DNA of 64,000 bases from an uncultured Clostridia bacterium (lineage in GTDB: Bacteria; Bacillota; Clostridia; TANB77; CAG-508): positions 1-64,000 of the forward strand of contig CAKOVI010000009.1 in assembly GCA_934121905.1 (NCBI GenBank), read 5' to 3'. Shown here in pieces: positions 1-8,614 of the stretch. How positions within the stretch are numbered: the first letter of the stretch is position 1; each line of letters opens with the position of its first letter. Under the pieces are notes generated by a model, which was given only the letters and a program-made list of their open reading frames with translations, was not told the DNA's origin and searched no databases. The translations under genes and the position numbers were made by a program.

Positions 1-184
1 AACTCAATTATATATGATTTAAATCACTTTTTCAATTTTTAGTTATTTTGTTTCACATCTATTGTAACACTACAAAATGTTAAATCTATCTATTGGTATA
101 GTATATTTTTATTTACAAAATTTATACTATGGATTCTTTTTTGCATTTTTTATTTTTGTTGGAAAATTTTATTAATTAACTTCA
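1..184. other. Non-coding stretch downstream of valS
   Basis: A+T-rich sequence beyond the valS stop codon. I see no convincing hairpin with a T-tract, no RNA gene and no supported reading frame. The valS terminator is therefore not identified and may lie outside the window. Confidence 0.5.
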
Positions 185-2836
185 TTATTTCAATCTCTCT
201 AACATATTCCTATACTTCACAATTTTAGCTCTTTCTTCATCTACTTTTTCTTTCGGAGCCTTATTTAAAAATCCAGGATTGCTAAGCATTTTCTCTGCTC
301 TTTCAATTTCAAATGTAATCTTTTTAATTTCTTCTTCTTTTCTCTTAGCCTCTTCTTCAACATCAATTAAGCCATTTTGAGGAATATAAACCTCTATTCC
401 TTCTCTTACTATATTTATTGCATTTTCCGGAATATCGTAAGCTTGCTCTTTAACTACTAAGTTTTCTCCAAATCCTAATTTAATTATAAAGTCTTTTGAT
501 TCTTCAATTTCTTTAACATATTTTGTAACAAATATTAAATCTGTTTTTCTACTTGGATGAACATTCATTTTTGCTCTTATATTACGTATTTCGACAATTA
601 TATCTTTTAATGTTTCTACAATTTTTGCCTCTTCATTAAATTCTATATTTTTTGTCGTTGACCAATTTGATACCATAAGTTCTTTATTATCAGTATACTC
701 AGATATAACTTCATAAATTTTTGAAGTTATGAATGGCATAAATGGGTGTAATAATTTTAAGCTATTTGAAAGTACATTTACTAGCACATATGATACTTGT
801 ATCTTTTTATTTTCATCATCACTATATAATCTTGTTTTTGCAATTTCAATATACCAATCGCAAAACTCGTCTCTTATAAAACTATAAATATTATCTATTG
901 CTATTCCAAGGTCATAATTTTCTATGTTTCTTGTGACTTCATTTATAAGATTTTCCAATTTATTTATTATCCATTTATCTTCTATTTCTAATAATCCGCC
1001 ATTATATGTTTCATTTTCTTTATCAAATACTTTTTGTTCAAAATTCTTTATTTCTTTTACTTCTGGCAAATTCATTGTAACAAATTTGGCTGCATTCCAA
1101 ATTTTATTTGCGAAGTTTGACGCTTGCTCTAGTTTTTCTGGCATATATTTTATGTCATTTCCCATTGTGGTTCCAGATAATACTGAAAATCTTAATGCGT
1201 CTGCTCCATATTTTTCTATAACATCTAATGGATCTATACCATTTCCTAATGTTTTTGACATTTTTCTTCCTTGGCTATCACGTATTATACCGTGTATTAA
1301 TACATCCTTAAATGGCTCTTGACCTGTAAATTCTAGTCCTTGTGTCATCATTCTTGATACCCAGAATGTTATTATATCAAATCCTGTAACTAATACATTT
1401 GTTGGGTAAAATCTCTTGAAGTCTTCGTTTTCTGTATTTGGCCAACCAAGTGTTGAAAATGGCCATAATGCTGAACTAAACCAAGTATCAAGTGTGTCTT
1501 CATCTTGATGTATATGGCTTGAACCACATTTTGAACATTTACATGGATTTTCCTTGCTTACTGTAATTTCTCCACATTCATCACAGTAATATGCAGGAAT
1601 TCTATGTCCCCACCATAATTGACGTGATATACACCAATCTTGAATATTATCTAACCAATTGAAGTATTGTTTTTCATATCTTTTTGGTATAAATGTTGTT
1701 TTTTCATCTCTTACACTATCTGCAGCTCTTTTTGCTAAATCTTTCATAGATACAAACCATTGCATTGATATTCTTGGTTCTATTGTTGATTTACATCTTT
1801 CGCATTTTGCAACATTGTGAGTATAGTCTTCCGTATTTACAAGAGCTCCTAATTCTTTTAGTTTTTCTACTATTATTTTACGAGCATCTATAATATCCAT
1901 TCCTTTTAATTCTGGAACTAGGTCATTCATTTTGTTGCTTTCATCAAATACTTCTACTATTTCTAGGTTGTGTCTTAATCCTGCTTGGTAATCATTCATG
2001 TCATGAGCAGGTGTTATTTTTACACATCCTGTTCCGAATTCCTTTTCTACAAATTCATCTGCAATTATTGGAATTTCTTTATTCATTATTGGTAATATAC
2101 ATTTTTTACCTACTATATTTTTGTATCTTTCATCATCTGGATGAACCGCAACAGCAGTATCACCTAACATTGTTTCTGGTCTTGTTGTTGCAACTTCAAC
2201 ATAACCATCACTTCCAACAATTTTATATCTTATATGCCATAAGTGTGATGGTTCTTCATGGTATTCTACTTCTGCGTCTGATATTGATGTTTTACAACTT
2301 GGGCAATAGTTTACCATTCTTGTTCCTTTGTAAATTAGTCCTTTATTATACAATTTTACAAATTGCTCTAATACTGCGTCGCTCATTCCTTTGTCTAATG
2401 TGAATCTGTTCCTTTTCCAATCACATGAACATCCAAGTTTTCTTTGTTGTTTTTGGATTATTCCTCCATATTCGTGTGTCCAGTCCCATGCTTCTTCTAG
2501 GAATTTTTCTCTTCCTAATTCTTGTTTTGTTTTTCCTTCTGATTTTAATTTTTGCACTACTTTCATTTCTGTTGATATTGCTGCATGGTCTGTTCCTGGT
2601 AACCATAAACAGTCATATCCTTGCATTCTTTTGAATCTTATTAATACGTCTTGTATTGTTCCATCTAGTGCGTGTCCCATATGTAATTTTCCTGTTACAT
2701 TTGGTGGTGGCATCATTATGCAGTATGGCTTTTTATTTTTGTCCATACTTGGTTTGAAATATCCATTTTCTTCCCATCTTTGGTATAGATTTTCTTCAAA
2801 ATCCTTTGGGTTGTATTTTCCCTCTAATGTTTTCAT
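185..2836 (-). CDS. valS: Valine--tRNA ligase
   Basis: Class Ia aminoacyl-tRNA synthetase that charges tRNA-Val in the cytosol. The HIGH signature reads HMGH at residues 52-55, after the MMPPPNVTGKL block. A KMSKT loop follows, CxxC pairs suggest zinc sites, and a charged coiled-coil tail closes the protein, as in ValRS. The length of 883 residues fits the family. I start at the ATG at 2836 (MKTLEGKYNP), which follows a GGAGG-type site. A longer frame runs 21 codons upstream but would translate the T-box terminator, so it is rejected. Expression is probably controlled by the T-box leader at 2863-3120. It forms a single-gene unit with its own promoter. Confidence 0.97.
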   Translation of the reverse strand: MKTLEGKYNPKDFEENLYQRWEENGYFKPSMDKNKKPYCIMMPPPNVTGKLHMGHALDGTIQDVLIRFKRMQGYDCLWLPGTDHAAISTEMKVVQKLKSEGKTKQELGREKFLEEAWDWTHEYGGIIQKQQRKLGCSCDWKRNRFTLDKGMSDAVLEQFVKLYNKGLIYKGTRMVNYCPSCKTSISDAEVEYHEEPSHLWHIRYKIVGSDGYVEVATTRPETMLGDTAVAVHPDDERYKNIVGKKCILPIMNKEIPIIADEFVEKEFGTGCVKITPAHDMNDYQAGLRHNLEIVEVFDESNKMNDLVPELKGMDIIDARKIIVEKLKELGALVNTEDYTHNVAKCERCKSTIEPRISMQWFVSMKDLAKRAADSVRDEKTTFIPKRYEKQYFNWLDNIQDWCISRQLWWGHRIPAYYCDECGEITVSKENPCKCSKCGSSHIHQDEDTLDTWFSSALWPFSTLGWPNTENEDFKRFYPTNVLVTGFDIITFWVSRMMTQGLEFTGQEPFKDVLIHGIIRDSQGRKMSKTLGNGIDPLDVIEKYGADALRFSVLSGTTMGNDIKYMPEKLEQASNFANKIWNAAKFVTMNLPEVKEIKNFEQKVFDKENETYNGGLLEIEDKWIINKLENLINEVTRNIENYDLGIAIDNIYSFIRDEFCDWYIEIAKTRLYSDDENKKIQVSYVLVNVLSNSLKLLHPFMPFITSKIYEVISEYTDNKELMVSNWSTTKNIEFNEEAKIVETLKDIIVEIRNIRAKMNVHPSRKTDLIFVTKYVKEIEESKDFIIKLGFGENLVVKEQAYDIPENAINIVREGIEVYIPQNGLIDVEEEAKRKEEEIKKITFEIERAEKMLSNPGFLNKAPKEKVDEERAKIVKYRNMLERLK

Positions 2837-2862
2837 ATTTTTCCTCCTTCTGTGGCATTTTA

Positions 2863-3120
2863 ACAAAAAAATCGCCCTTATATGCATATTTTTTCGCATA
2901 TAAGGGCGATTTTGGTCGCGGTACCACCTTATTTTTATATTATTTAATAATATTCTTCATTTTAGTTTTAACGGTTCTACCGGATATATTTACTGCTTTT
3001 CAATATATCAGCTCCCAAGCTACTTTCTATTTGCCTTAAGTTAGGAAGCTTACAGCCTTTGGCTTCCTTTCTCTTGAAACATGTGCAAATGTACTCCTCT
3101 TGTTCTCGGCTTTTTGATTT
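2863..3120 (-). promoter_or_regulatory. T-box leader of valS
   Basis: Read on the minus strand, positions 2917-2930 carry AAGGTGGTACCGCG, the conserved T-box sequence that pairs with the NCCA end of uncharged tRNA. It is followed by a strong intrinsic terminator (arms about 2865-2885 and 2896-2913, then a T-run). The upstream 190 nt have the size of stem I to stem III. Uncharged tRNA-Val is expected to favour the antiterminator. I could not assign the specifier triplet with confidence. Confidence 0.9.
2865..2913 (-). terminator. T-box attenuator terminator before valS
   Basis: An 18-bp near-perfect stem (left arm around 2866-2885, right arm 2896-2913) with a T-run on its minus-strand 3' side. 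It overlaps the segment that would pair with the T-box motif in the antiterminator form. Confidence 0.85.
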
Positions 3121-3126
3121 TTCCTT

Positions 3127-3155
3127 ATTTTATATTAATTTTGTAGATTTGTCAA
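3127..3155 (-). promoter_or_regulatory. Promoter of the valS leader
   Basis: Minus-strand TTGACA (3150-3155) and TAAAAT (3127-3132) are separated by 17 bp, a consensus-like sigma-A promoter. Transcription would start near 3120, at the expected 5' end of the T-box leader. Confidence 0.8.
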
Positions 3156-3192
3156 TGGGTTAAACATATAATTATGCTTACTCACCATATTA

Positions 3193-3804
3193 CTACTGTT
3201 TCCTCTTCACAACCTTAAGCCTCACAAACTCATCTCTTTCCTCTTCTTCTAAGGCCAAGCTAATCTTTTTAGCTAGCTTCTCATCCCTAGGAATAATAAC
3301 CTCTTTAAGAGCATTTGATCTTCTACCAAGTTTCTCGATAGCATTCTGCAGGCGAACCATAGTATTATTAATTTCTGCAAGTTTAATTATCAATTTCTTA
3401 ACCTCAATAAACTTAATAATGCTCTCATCAACAGCAGCTGTCGTATTATAAAAACCATAATTAGGCACAATTTCCAAATTGCTTGATACAACCGATGGAA
3501 TTTCAACTCCCATTAAAGTTACATTTTTTATACTTATTGTATCATCATCTTTGATAGCATTTGAAATATCAATTAATTCATCAAATCCAACATCTACAAT
3601 TGCCTTTTTTAATGTATCCTCTGCTTCTTTTAAAATTTCATTTAATTTATTTTGAGTATCTCTTGCTTCATCTTTGTAGCTTTCAAGTTTGTTTTTTAAT
3701 ATTAACTCTTTTTCTTCAATAAGCATTTGACCATTTTTGTATTCTTTTATAGAATTTTGTAATTTTAGTAAGTTGTTTTTTGTCGATAAATATATTTTTC
3801 CCAT
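3193..3804 (-). CDS. ntpD: V-type ATPase subunit D
   Basis: Central rotor shaft of the V1 part. It connects the A3B3 head to the membrane ring. The 203 residues have the usual size and show the family's two long helices, N-terminal from residue 5 and C-terminal ending in a basic tail (RLKVVKRKQ). The start follows GGAGAG. It is the last gene of the ntp operon. The gap to ntpB is filled by a PAL palindrome, so it depends on read-through of that structure or on RNA processing there. Confidence 0.93.
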   Translation of the reverse strand: MGKIYLSTKNNLLKLQNSIKEYKNGQMLIEEKELILKNKLESYKDEARDTQNKLNEILKEAEDTLKKAIVDVGFDELIDISNAIKDDDTISIKNVTLMGVEIPSVVSSNLEIVPNYGFYNTTAAVDESIIKFIEVKKLIIKLAEINNTMVRLQNAIEKLGRRSNALKEVIIPRDEKLAKKISLALEEEERDEFVRLKVVKRKQ

Positions 3805-3820
3805 TGTTCACTCTCCATTT

Positions 3821-3871
3821 TTTGTATTGGGGGACGGTTCTTGTAGCTCAAAAGAACCGTCCCCAATACAA
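3821..3871. repeat. PAL palindrome 1 (type B), ntpB-ntpD gap
   Basis: Arms of about 21 bp around the core GGGGACGGTTCTT, with a one-base bulge (five G against four C). It begins two or three bases after the ntpB stop codon and ends upstream of the ntpD ribosome binding site. Confidence 0.85.
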
Positions 3872-3873
3872 AA

Positions 3874-5196
3874 TCACTCCAATATCTTTAAAAGTTCTTC
3901 CATCAAATTCAAAGTATCATCCATAGAACGATTATCATCACTATCCTGATTAATAAACCTTTCCTCGAACTCATTTCCAAACTTCAAATACTTCTTATCT
4001 TCCTCAGTCAAATCAGACTCACCAAGCACAGTTGCTAAAGCCCTTACATCTTGAACCTTAGAATAAGTCGCAAAAATTTTATCTGCAAGTTTAGAATGGT
4101 CTTCTCTTGTGTATCCTTTTCCAATTCCATCTTTCATAAGCCTTGAAAGTGATTGCAAAATGTCAATTGGCGGATTAATTCCCTTTTGATACAAATCTCT
4201 TCCCAAAACAATTTGTCCTTCTGTTATATATCCTGTTAAATCTGGTATAGGGTGTGATATATCATCATTTGGCATTGTAAGTATTGGAATTTGAGTTATT
4301 GACCCTTCTCTTCCTTCTATCATTCCTGCTCTTTCATAAATTGATGCTAAATCACTATATAAATATCCAGGATATCCTTTTCTACTTGGAATTTCTCCCT
4401 TTAGTGTTGATACTTCTCTTAAGGCTTCTGCATATGCTGTCATATCTGTTAATACTACTAATACTTGATATCCTAAATCAAAGGCTAAATATTCAGCACA
4501 TGTAAGTGCAACTTTTGGGGTAAGTATTCTTTCTACAGATGCATCATTAGATAAATTTTGAAACATTACAACTTTTGAAAGTACACCATTTTCTTCAAAA
4601 CTCTTTCTAAAAAATTCTGCTGTTTCAAACTCTGCACCCATAAGTCCAAATACTATTGCAAATTTTCCTCCATCAGTTATGTTTGATTGTCTTATTATTC
4701 TCTCAGCAAGCTCATTGTGATTTAAACCACTTCCAGAGAAAATCGGAATTTTTTGTCCTCTTATTAATGTAATCAATCCATCTATTGTTGATATTCCCGT
4801 ATGGATATAATTACGTGGATATTTTCTTGCAATAGGATTTATTGGATTTGAATTTATATCTCTCGAGATATTTGTTTCAATGTCTCCTAAACCGTCAATT
4901 GGTTTTCCTGCTCCATCAAATATTCTTCCAAGCATTAATGGAGATAGTTTTATTTTTAATGGTTCTCCCATAAATTCAGTTTGTACATCTTTTATGTTGA
5001 TTTCATTTGTTCCTTTGTATACTTGTATTGTTGTTATATCTTCATCCAAACGAAGTACATTTCCTATTCTTTTTTCACCATTTTTTAGTGTTATTTCTAC
5101 TTGCTCTTCAAACGATACATCTTTTGGCGTTTTTATAAATACAAGTGGTCCATTTATTTCTTGTAGACCTAAATATTTTATTTTCAAGTTTTTCAC
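3874..5196 (-). CDS. ntpB: V-type ATPase subunit B
   Basis: Non-catalytic nucleotide-binding subunit that alternates with A in the V1 hexamer. The 440 residues are colinear with the family. The P-loop position is degenerate (SGSGLNHNELA), as expected for B, and the segment DMTAYAEALREVS is typical. The start follows an AGAGGTG site that lies directly next to PAL copy 2. It sits between ntpA and ntpD in the operon. Confidence 0.95.
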   Translation of the reverse strand: MKNLKIKYLGLQEINGPLVFIKTPKDVSFEEQVEITLKNGEKRIGNVLRLDEDITTIQVYKGTNEINIKDVQTEFMGEPLKIKLSPLMLGRIFDGAGKPIDGLGDIETNISRDINSNPINPIARKYPRNYIHTGISTIDGLITLIRGQKIPIFSGSGLNHNELAERIIRQSNITDGGKFAIVFGLMGAEFETAEFFRKSFEENGVLSKVVMFQNLSNDASVERILTPKVALTCAEYLAFDLGYQVLVVLTDMTAYAEALREVSTLKGEIPSRKGYPGYLYSDLASIYERAGMIEGREGSITQIPILTMPNDDISHPIPDLTGYITEGQIVLGRDLYQKGINPPIDILQSLSRLMKDGIGKGYTREDHSKLADKIFATYSKVQDVRALATVLGESDLTEEDKKYLKFGNEFEERFINQDSDDNRSMDDTLNLMEELLKILE

Positions 5197-5203
5197 CTCT
5201 CTT

Positions 5204-5297
5204 GGACAAATAGGACCGGGTCTTTTTTGTCCCGTTTACTCATTTAGGACCGGGTCCTTTTTGGGTTGGGACAAAAAAGACCCGGTCCCATTTGTCC
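5204..5297. repeat. PAL palindrome 2 (type A), ntpA-ntpB gap
   Basis: Arms 5204-5233 and 5268-5297 pair at 29 of 30 positions. The 34-base loop contains another half-core (GGACCGGGTCCTTTTT), so the copy looks like one element nested in another. It starts about 13 bp after the ntpA stop. Confidence 0.92.
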
Positions 5298-5310
5298 CAT
5301 CTCGCCAGAA

Positions 5311-7089
5311 TTAAATATGTTCCTTATATTCATCTTCCAACTTTTTCAATCTATTTTTAATTCTAACATTAAACTCATCAATTTTTCCAATTTCATCATT
5401 TTTGACATTATACTTAAGTTCCTTATACTCGTCTAAAATGCCTGTCTTTTTAATTTCAGAAATAGGAATTCCTTTATTAATAAGCTTAAGTGCTCTTTCA
5501 TAGAACAAAATAATAGTTTCCATCATTTTAAACTGTTTCTCAATAGGAACAGAAGTATCAATATCATTAAAGGAATTTTGTTGTAAGAAACCTATCCTTA
5601 TGCTACTTGCAACTTCCAATAGAAGTTTTTTATCATCAGATAAAACATCTTGTCCAACAACTCTAGCAATTTCAAGAAGTTCATTTTCTTTTTCTAATAT
5701 CTTAACTATTTTTGTTCTAAATTCCAAAAATTCGCTGTCAACATTATCATCATACCAATCTGATAAATTATCTACATACTCACTATAACTTATATTCCAA
5801 TCTATTGCAGGGTAATGTCTTGAATATGCCAAAGTCCTATTTAATCCCCAAAATACATGGACAAACCTTTTGGTATTTTGTGTAACAGGCTCTGAAAAGT
5901 CTGAACCTTGCGGAGATACTGCACCTATAATTGTTACAGAACCTGTATTTCCATTTAAAGTTTCAACTTGACCTGCCCTTCCATAAAATTCTGATAATCT
6001 TGATGGTAAGTATGATGGAAATCCTTCTTCTGCTGGCATTTCTTCTAGTCTTCCTGATATTTCACGAAGTGCTTCTGCCCATCTTGATGTTGAATCTGCC
6101 ATTATTGCTACATCATAGCCCATATCTCTATAGTATTCTGCAATTGTTATTCCTGTATAAATTGATGTTTCTCTTGCTGCAACTGGCATATTTGATGTAT
6201 TTGCAATTAATACCGTTCTATCCATTAAAGGTCTTCCAGATTTTGGGTCTATTAACTTTGGAAAATCTTCCAAGACCTCTGTCATTTCATTTCCACGCTC
6301 TCCACATCCTATATATACAATTATATCAGCATTTGACCATTTAGCTAATTGATGTTGTGTTACTGTCTTTCCTGTTCCAAAACCTCCAGGTATCATTGCA
6401 GTTCCACCCTTTGCAATTGGAAACAATGTGTCTATAACTCTCTGTCCTGTAATTAACGGAGTAGATATTGCGAGCCTATTTTTATATGGTCTTGGTTTTC
6501 TAACAGGCCATTTTTGAACCATATTTAGTTCTAAAACTTGACTATCTTCTCCTTCGGTTTCTATTTTAGCAATAGTATCAAGTACTGTATAATCCCCTTC
6601 TGGAGCTATCTCAATAACCTTTGCTTTGCAATCAAATTTATTCATTATTTTGTTTGTAATAAGTTCTGTTTCCTTTACTTCTCCTATTATAGAATTAAAG
6701 GTTACAACATTTCCTAATTGAACTTTTGGTACAAAATGCCACTTTTTTTCTGTATCAACTCCAATGTTTGATGCGCCTCTTTTTATGAAATCTCCATATT
6801 CATCTTTTAAGGATTTAAGTGGTCTTTCTATTCCATCAAATATATTACTTATTATTCCAGGTCCCAAAACTAAAGTTAATGGTTCTTCTGCTCCAATTAC
6901 CTCTTGTCCAATTTTTAATCCTGTTGTTCCTTCATAAACTTGAATTGTAGCAATATTTTCTGTTAACTTAATTACCTCACCCAAAATTTTCTCTTTTGAA
7001 ATATAGACAATATCGTGCATAGCAAAATCGCCTTCACCCTTAGCCTGTATAACTGGTCCATTAATAGAAATTATATACTTTTTTTGCAT
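5311..7089 (-). CDS. ntpA: V-type ATPase catalytic subunit A
   Basis: Catalytic ATP-binding subunit of V1. The Walker A motif GGFGTGKT lies at residues 235-242, with the essential Lys at 241. The non-homologous insertion typical of A subunits precedes it (residues 115-200). The length of 592 residues is normal. The start follows AAAGGAT, four bases after the ntpE stop, so the two genes are tightly coupled. The stop is followed by PAL copy 2. Confidence 0.97.
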   Translation of the reverse strand: MQKKYIISINGPVIQAKGEGDFAMHDIVYISKEKILGEVIKLTENIATIQVYEGTTGLKIGQEVIGAEEPLTLVLGPGIISNIFDGIERPLKSLKDEYGDFIKRGASNIGVDTEKKWHFVPKVQLGNVVTFNSIIGEVKETELITNKIMNKFDCKAKVIEIAPEGDYTVLDTIAKIETEGEDSQVLELNMVQKWPVRKPRPYKNRLAISTPLITGQRVIDTLFPIAKGGTAMIPGGFGTGKTVTQHQLAKWSNADIIVYIGCGERGNEMTEVLEDFPKLIDPKSGRPLMDRTVLIANTSNMPVAARETSIYTGITIAEYYRDMGYDVAIMADSTSRWAEALREISGRLEEMPAEEGFPSYLPSRLSEFYGRAGQVETLNGNTGSVTIIGAVSPQGSDFSEPVTQNTKRFVHVFWGLNRTLAYSRHYPAIDWNISYSEYVDNLSDWYDDNVDSEFLEFRTKIVKILEKENELLEIARVVGQDVLSDDKKLLLEVASSIRIGFLQQNSFNDIDTSVPIEKQFKMMETIILFYERALKLINKGIPISEIKKTGILDEYKELKYNVKNDEIGKIDEFNVRIKNRLKKLEDEYKEHI

Positions 7090-7093
7090 TTTT

Positions 7094-7661
7094 TTATCCT
7101 TTCAATCTCTCATCTATCATATTCAACAATGTATTATCAATAATAATTCCTTGATTTTTATTTTCTAAAATACATCCACCTATATATTTTGAATTTATCT
7201 CTCTTATACTTATATTACTGTATTTTTGAGAAATAATATATTGATATTTTTGGGTATCTTCCTTTGTTATCCCAATACATGTTGCCTGAGAAGTTTCTAT
7301 TTTTGCAATTCCGTTCTTCAATTGAATTTATTAAAAAATCTTTATATTCTTCTTTTTCAGTAAATTCTTTTAATCTATTTATAGCTTCCAACTTCAAACT
7401 TTCTTTTATTCTTTTTCCTTCATCAATTATTTCTTTTTTACAATTAATTTCATAATTAAAAACTTTTTTGTTAAAATCTTTTTCTATTCTTTGAACTGTT
7501 TTTTCATAATTGATTCTTTTCTTTTCTTCATATTCTTGTACTTCTTCTTCAATTCCTGCTTTTATTTCATCATCCACTTCTTTTTCAATTTGCTTATATT
7601 CCTTATTTGATGTATCTTGCAAACTCTGACTAAATTGCTGTAATTTTTCATTTATATCCAT
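7094..7661 (-). pseudogene. ntpE: V-type ATPase subunit E, reading frame interrupted
   Basis: Peripheral-stalk subunit E. The first frame (from 7661) gives the helical N-terminal part up to KEEYKDFLINS. The C-terminal part, ending KYIGGCILENKNQGIIIDNT, is in the next frame and finishes at 7094. Removing one A from the minus-strand AAA run at 7327-7329 joins both parts as KDFLIIQLKNGIAKIE, giving a protein of about 188 residues, the usual size. The D-N-T block near the end is a family hallmark. A one-base insertion (read error or mutation) or +1 recoding would explain it. The neighbouring operon genes are intact, which argues for error or recoding rather than loss. Confidence 0.85.
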
Positions 7662-7678
7662 AATGATTCCTCCAATTG

Positions 7679-7912
7679 TTATATAATTGTTATAAGTGGT
7701 GTTTTTTTGTTTAACCTTATATAATCAATTTTTTCTGAATATTCTTCATAAATTGGTTTACTTACTACAAGTATTCCAATTTCTTTATTTTGAATAATTT
7801 CATCTATTTTTTCTTCTATATCGTCGTTTTCTTTTACTGTAATTCCATCACAACCTGCAAGTTTTAATCCTATATACAGGTCATTATTTTCTGTTATGCA
7901 ATATATTTTCAT
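7679..7912 (-). CDS. ntpG: V-type ATPase subunit F (NtpG)
   Basis: Small regulatory subunit on the rotor shaft. Its 77 residues show the Rossmann-like pattern of the family: MKIYCITENNDLYIGLKLAG at the N-terminus, a central IGILVVSKPI strand, and TPLITII at the end. It is shorter than the usual ~100 residues because the C-terminal helix is missing or minimal. It lies between ntpK and ntpE. In the Enterococcus operon this subunit follows C, so the order here is rearranged. PAL copy 3 precedes it. Confidence 0.85.
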   Translation of the reverse strand: MKIYCITENNDLYIGLKLAGCDGITVKENDDIEEKIDEIIQNKEIGILVVSKPIYEEYSEKIDYIRLNKKTPLITII

Positions 7913-7930
7913 AGTAAATACTCTCCTTTT

Positions 7931-8062
7931 GTTCCGTTGGGACCGGGTCTTTTTGGTACATTTTCAAGTTATTCCATTGATACCAAATCTTTGTAGTACA
8001 ATGTACCAAAAAGACCCGGTCCCAATGGAACAATGCCCTAAAAAGAACCGATTCCAAAAGAA
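7931..8062. repeat. PAL palindrome 3 (type A), ntpK-ntpG gap
   Basis: Arms 7931-7962 and 8000-8031 pair at 31 of 32 positions, with a 37-base loop. An extra degenerate half unit (AAAAAGAACCGATTCC) continues to about 8062, only a few bases from the ntpK stop codon at 8067. Confidence 0.9.
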
Positions 8063-8066
8063 CAAT

Positions 8067-8540
8067 CTAAACCTTACTTATAATCATAATAGCAATAATT
8101 AAACCATAAATAGCTATACCTTCTGCAAGACCTGCAAAAATAACAGTTTTACCAAGTAAGCTTGGATTTTCGCTAATAGCCCCAACTGCACTTGAGGCAA
8201 CAACTGCAACTGCAATACCTGAACCAATTGCTGATAGTCCAATAGCCAAAGCTGCTGCAATTAATCCAAGTCCTGATGATTTTTCTTCTTTTTCATCTGC
8301 AGCATTTTTTTCGGCTGTTGTTCCTTCTTGAACATTTTCTTCACTTGCTGGCATAGAAGTTACAACCACATCATTTTGAACATTAGTATTTGACGTATTT
8401 TCTTCTACTGAATTTTTTGTAGTAGCAGCATTAGAGTTTACCTTATTACTGCTTTTTGTAGTAGCTGCATAAACTCCTGTTGTGATACTTGTTACTCCTA
8501 TAAATAAAATTATTAATAATACACATATTTTTTTTGACAT
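8067..8540 (-). CDS. ntpK: V-type ATPase proteolipid subunit K with exported N-terminal extension
   Basis: Membrane rotor (c-ring) subunit. The C-terminal 70 residues form one helical hairpin (about 91-117 and 131-155). The ion-binding Glu lies at residue 140 in GLAEGIAIYG. Ahead of it are a hydrophobic segment resembling a signal peptide (residues 5-25, ending GVYA) and a Ser/Thr/Asn/Glu-rich linker (26-89). Clostridial and enterococcal K subunits are usually four-helix proteins of ~16 kDa. This one has a two-helix core plus leader. Thermus c-type subunits are also made with a signal, so the leader may be cleaved. The start follows AGGAGG. Confidence 0.9.
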   Translation of the reverse strand: MSKKICVLLIILFIGVTSITTGVYAATTKSSNKVNSNAATTKNSVEENTSNTNVQNDVVVTSMPASEENVQEGTTAEKNAADEKEEKSSGLGLIAAALAIGLSAIGSGIAVAVVASSAVGAISENPSLLGKTVIFAGLAEGIAIYGLIIAIMIISKV

Positions 8541-8570
8541 TTTAAAATTCCTCCTATTATTATTTTTTTC

Positions 8571-8606
8571 TCATTGGGACCAGAAAGAACCGACCCCAAT
8601 GGTCCA
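8571..8606. repeat. PAL palindrome 4 (short, degenerate), ntpI-ntpK gap
   Basis: A shortened copy: CATTGGGACC and GACCCCAATG arms around AGAAAGAAC. It ends eight bases after the ntpI stop. It looks like an internal deletion derivative of the longer copies. Confidence 0.7.
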
Positions 8607-8614
8607 CAAAAAAA

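Noticed and set aside
2837..2899. Longer start for ValRS
   Set aside because: The extra 21 codons cover the T-box terminator hairpin, and the ribosome binding site is at the inner ATG.
7094..7340. Programmed +1 frameshifting in ntpE as an established mechanism
   Set aside because: No recognisable shift site or stimulatory structure is seen, and two other genes have the same kind of single-base excess, so sequence error is the simpler reading; kept only as a testable option.
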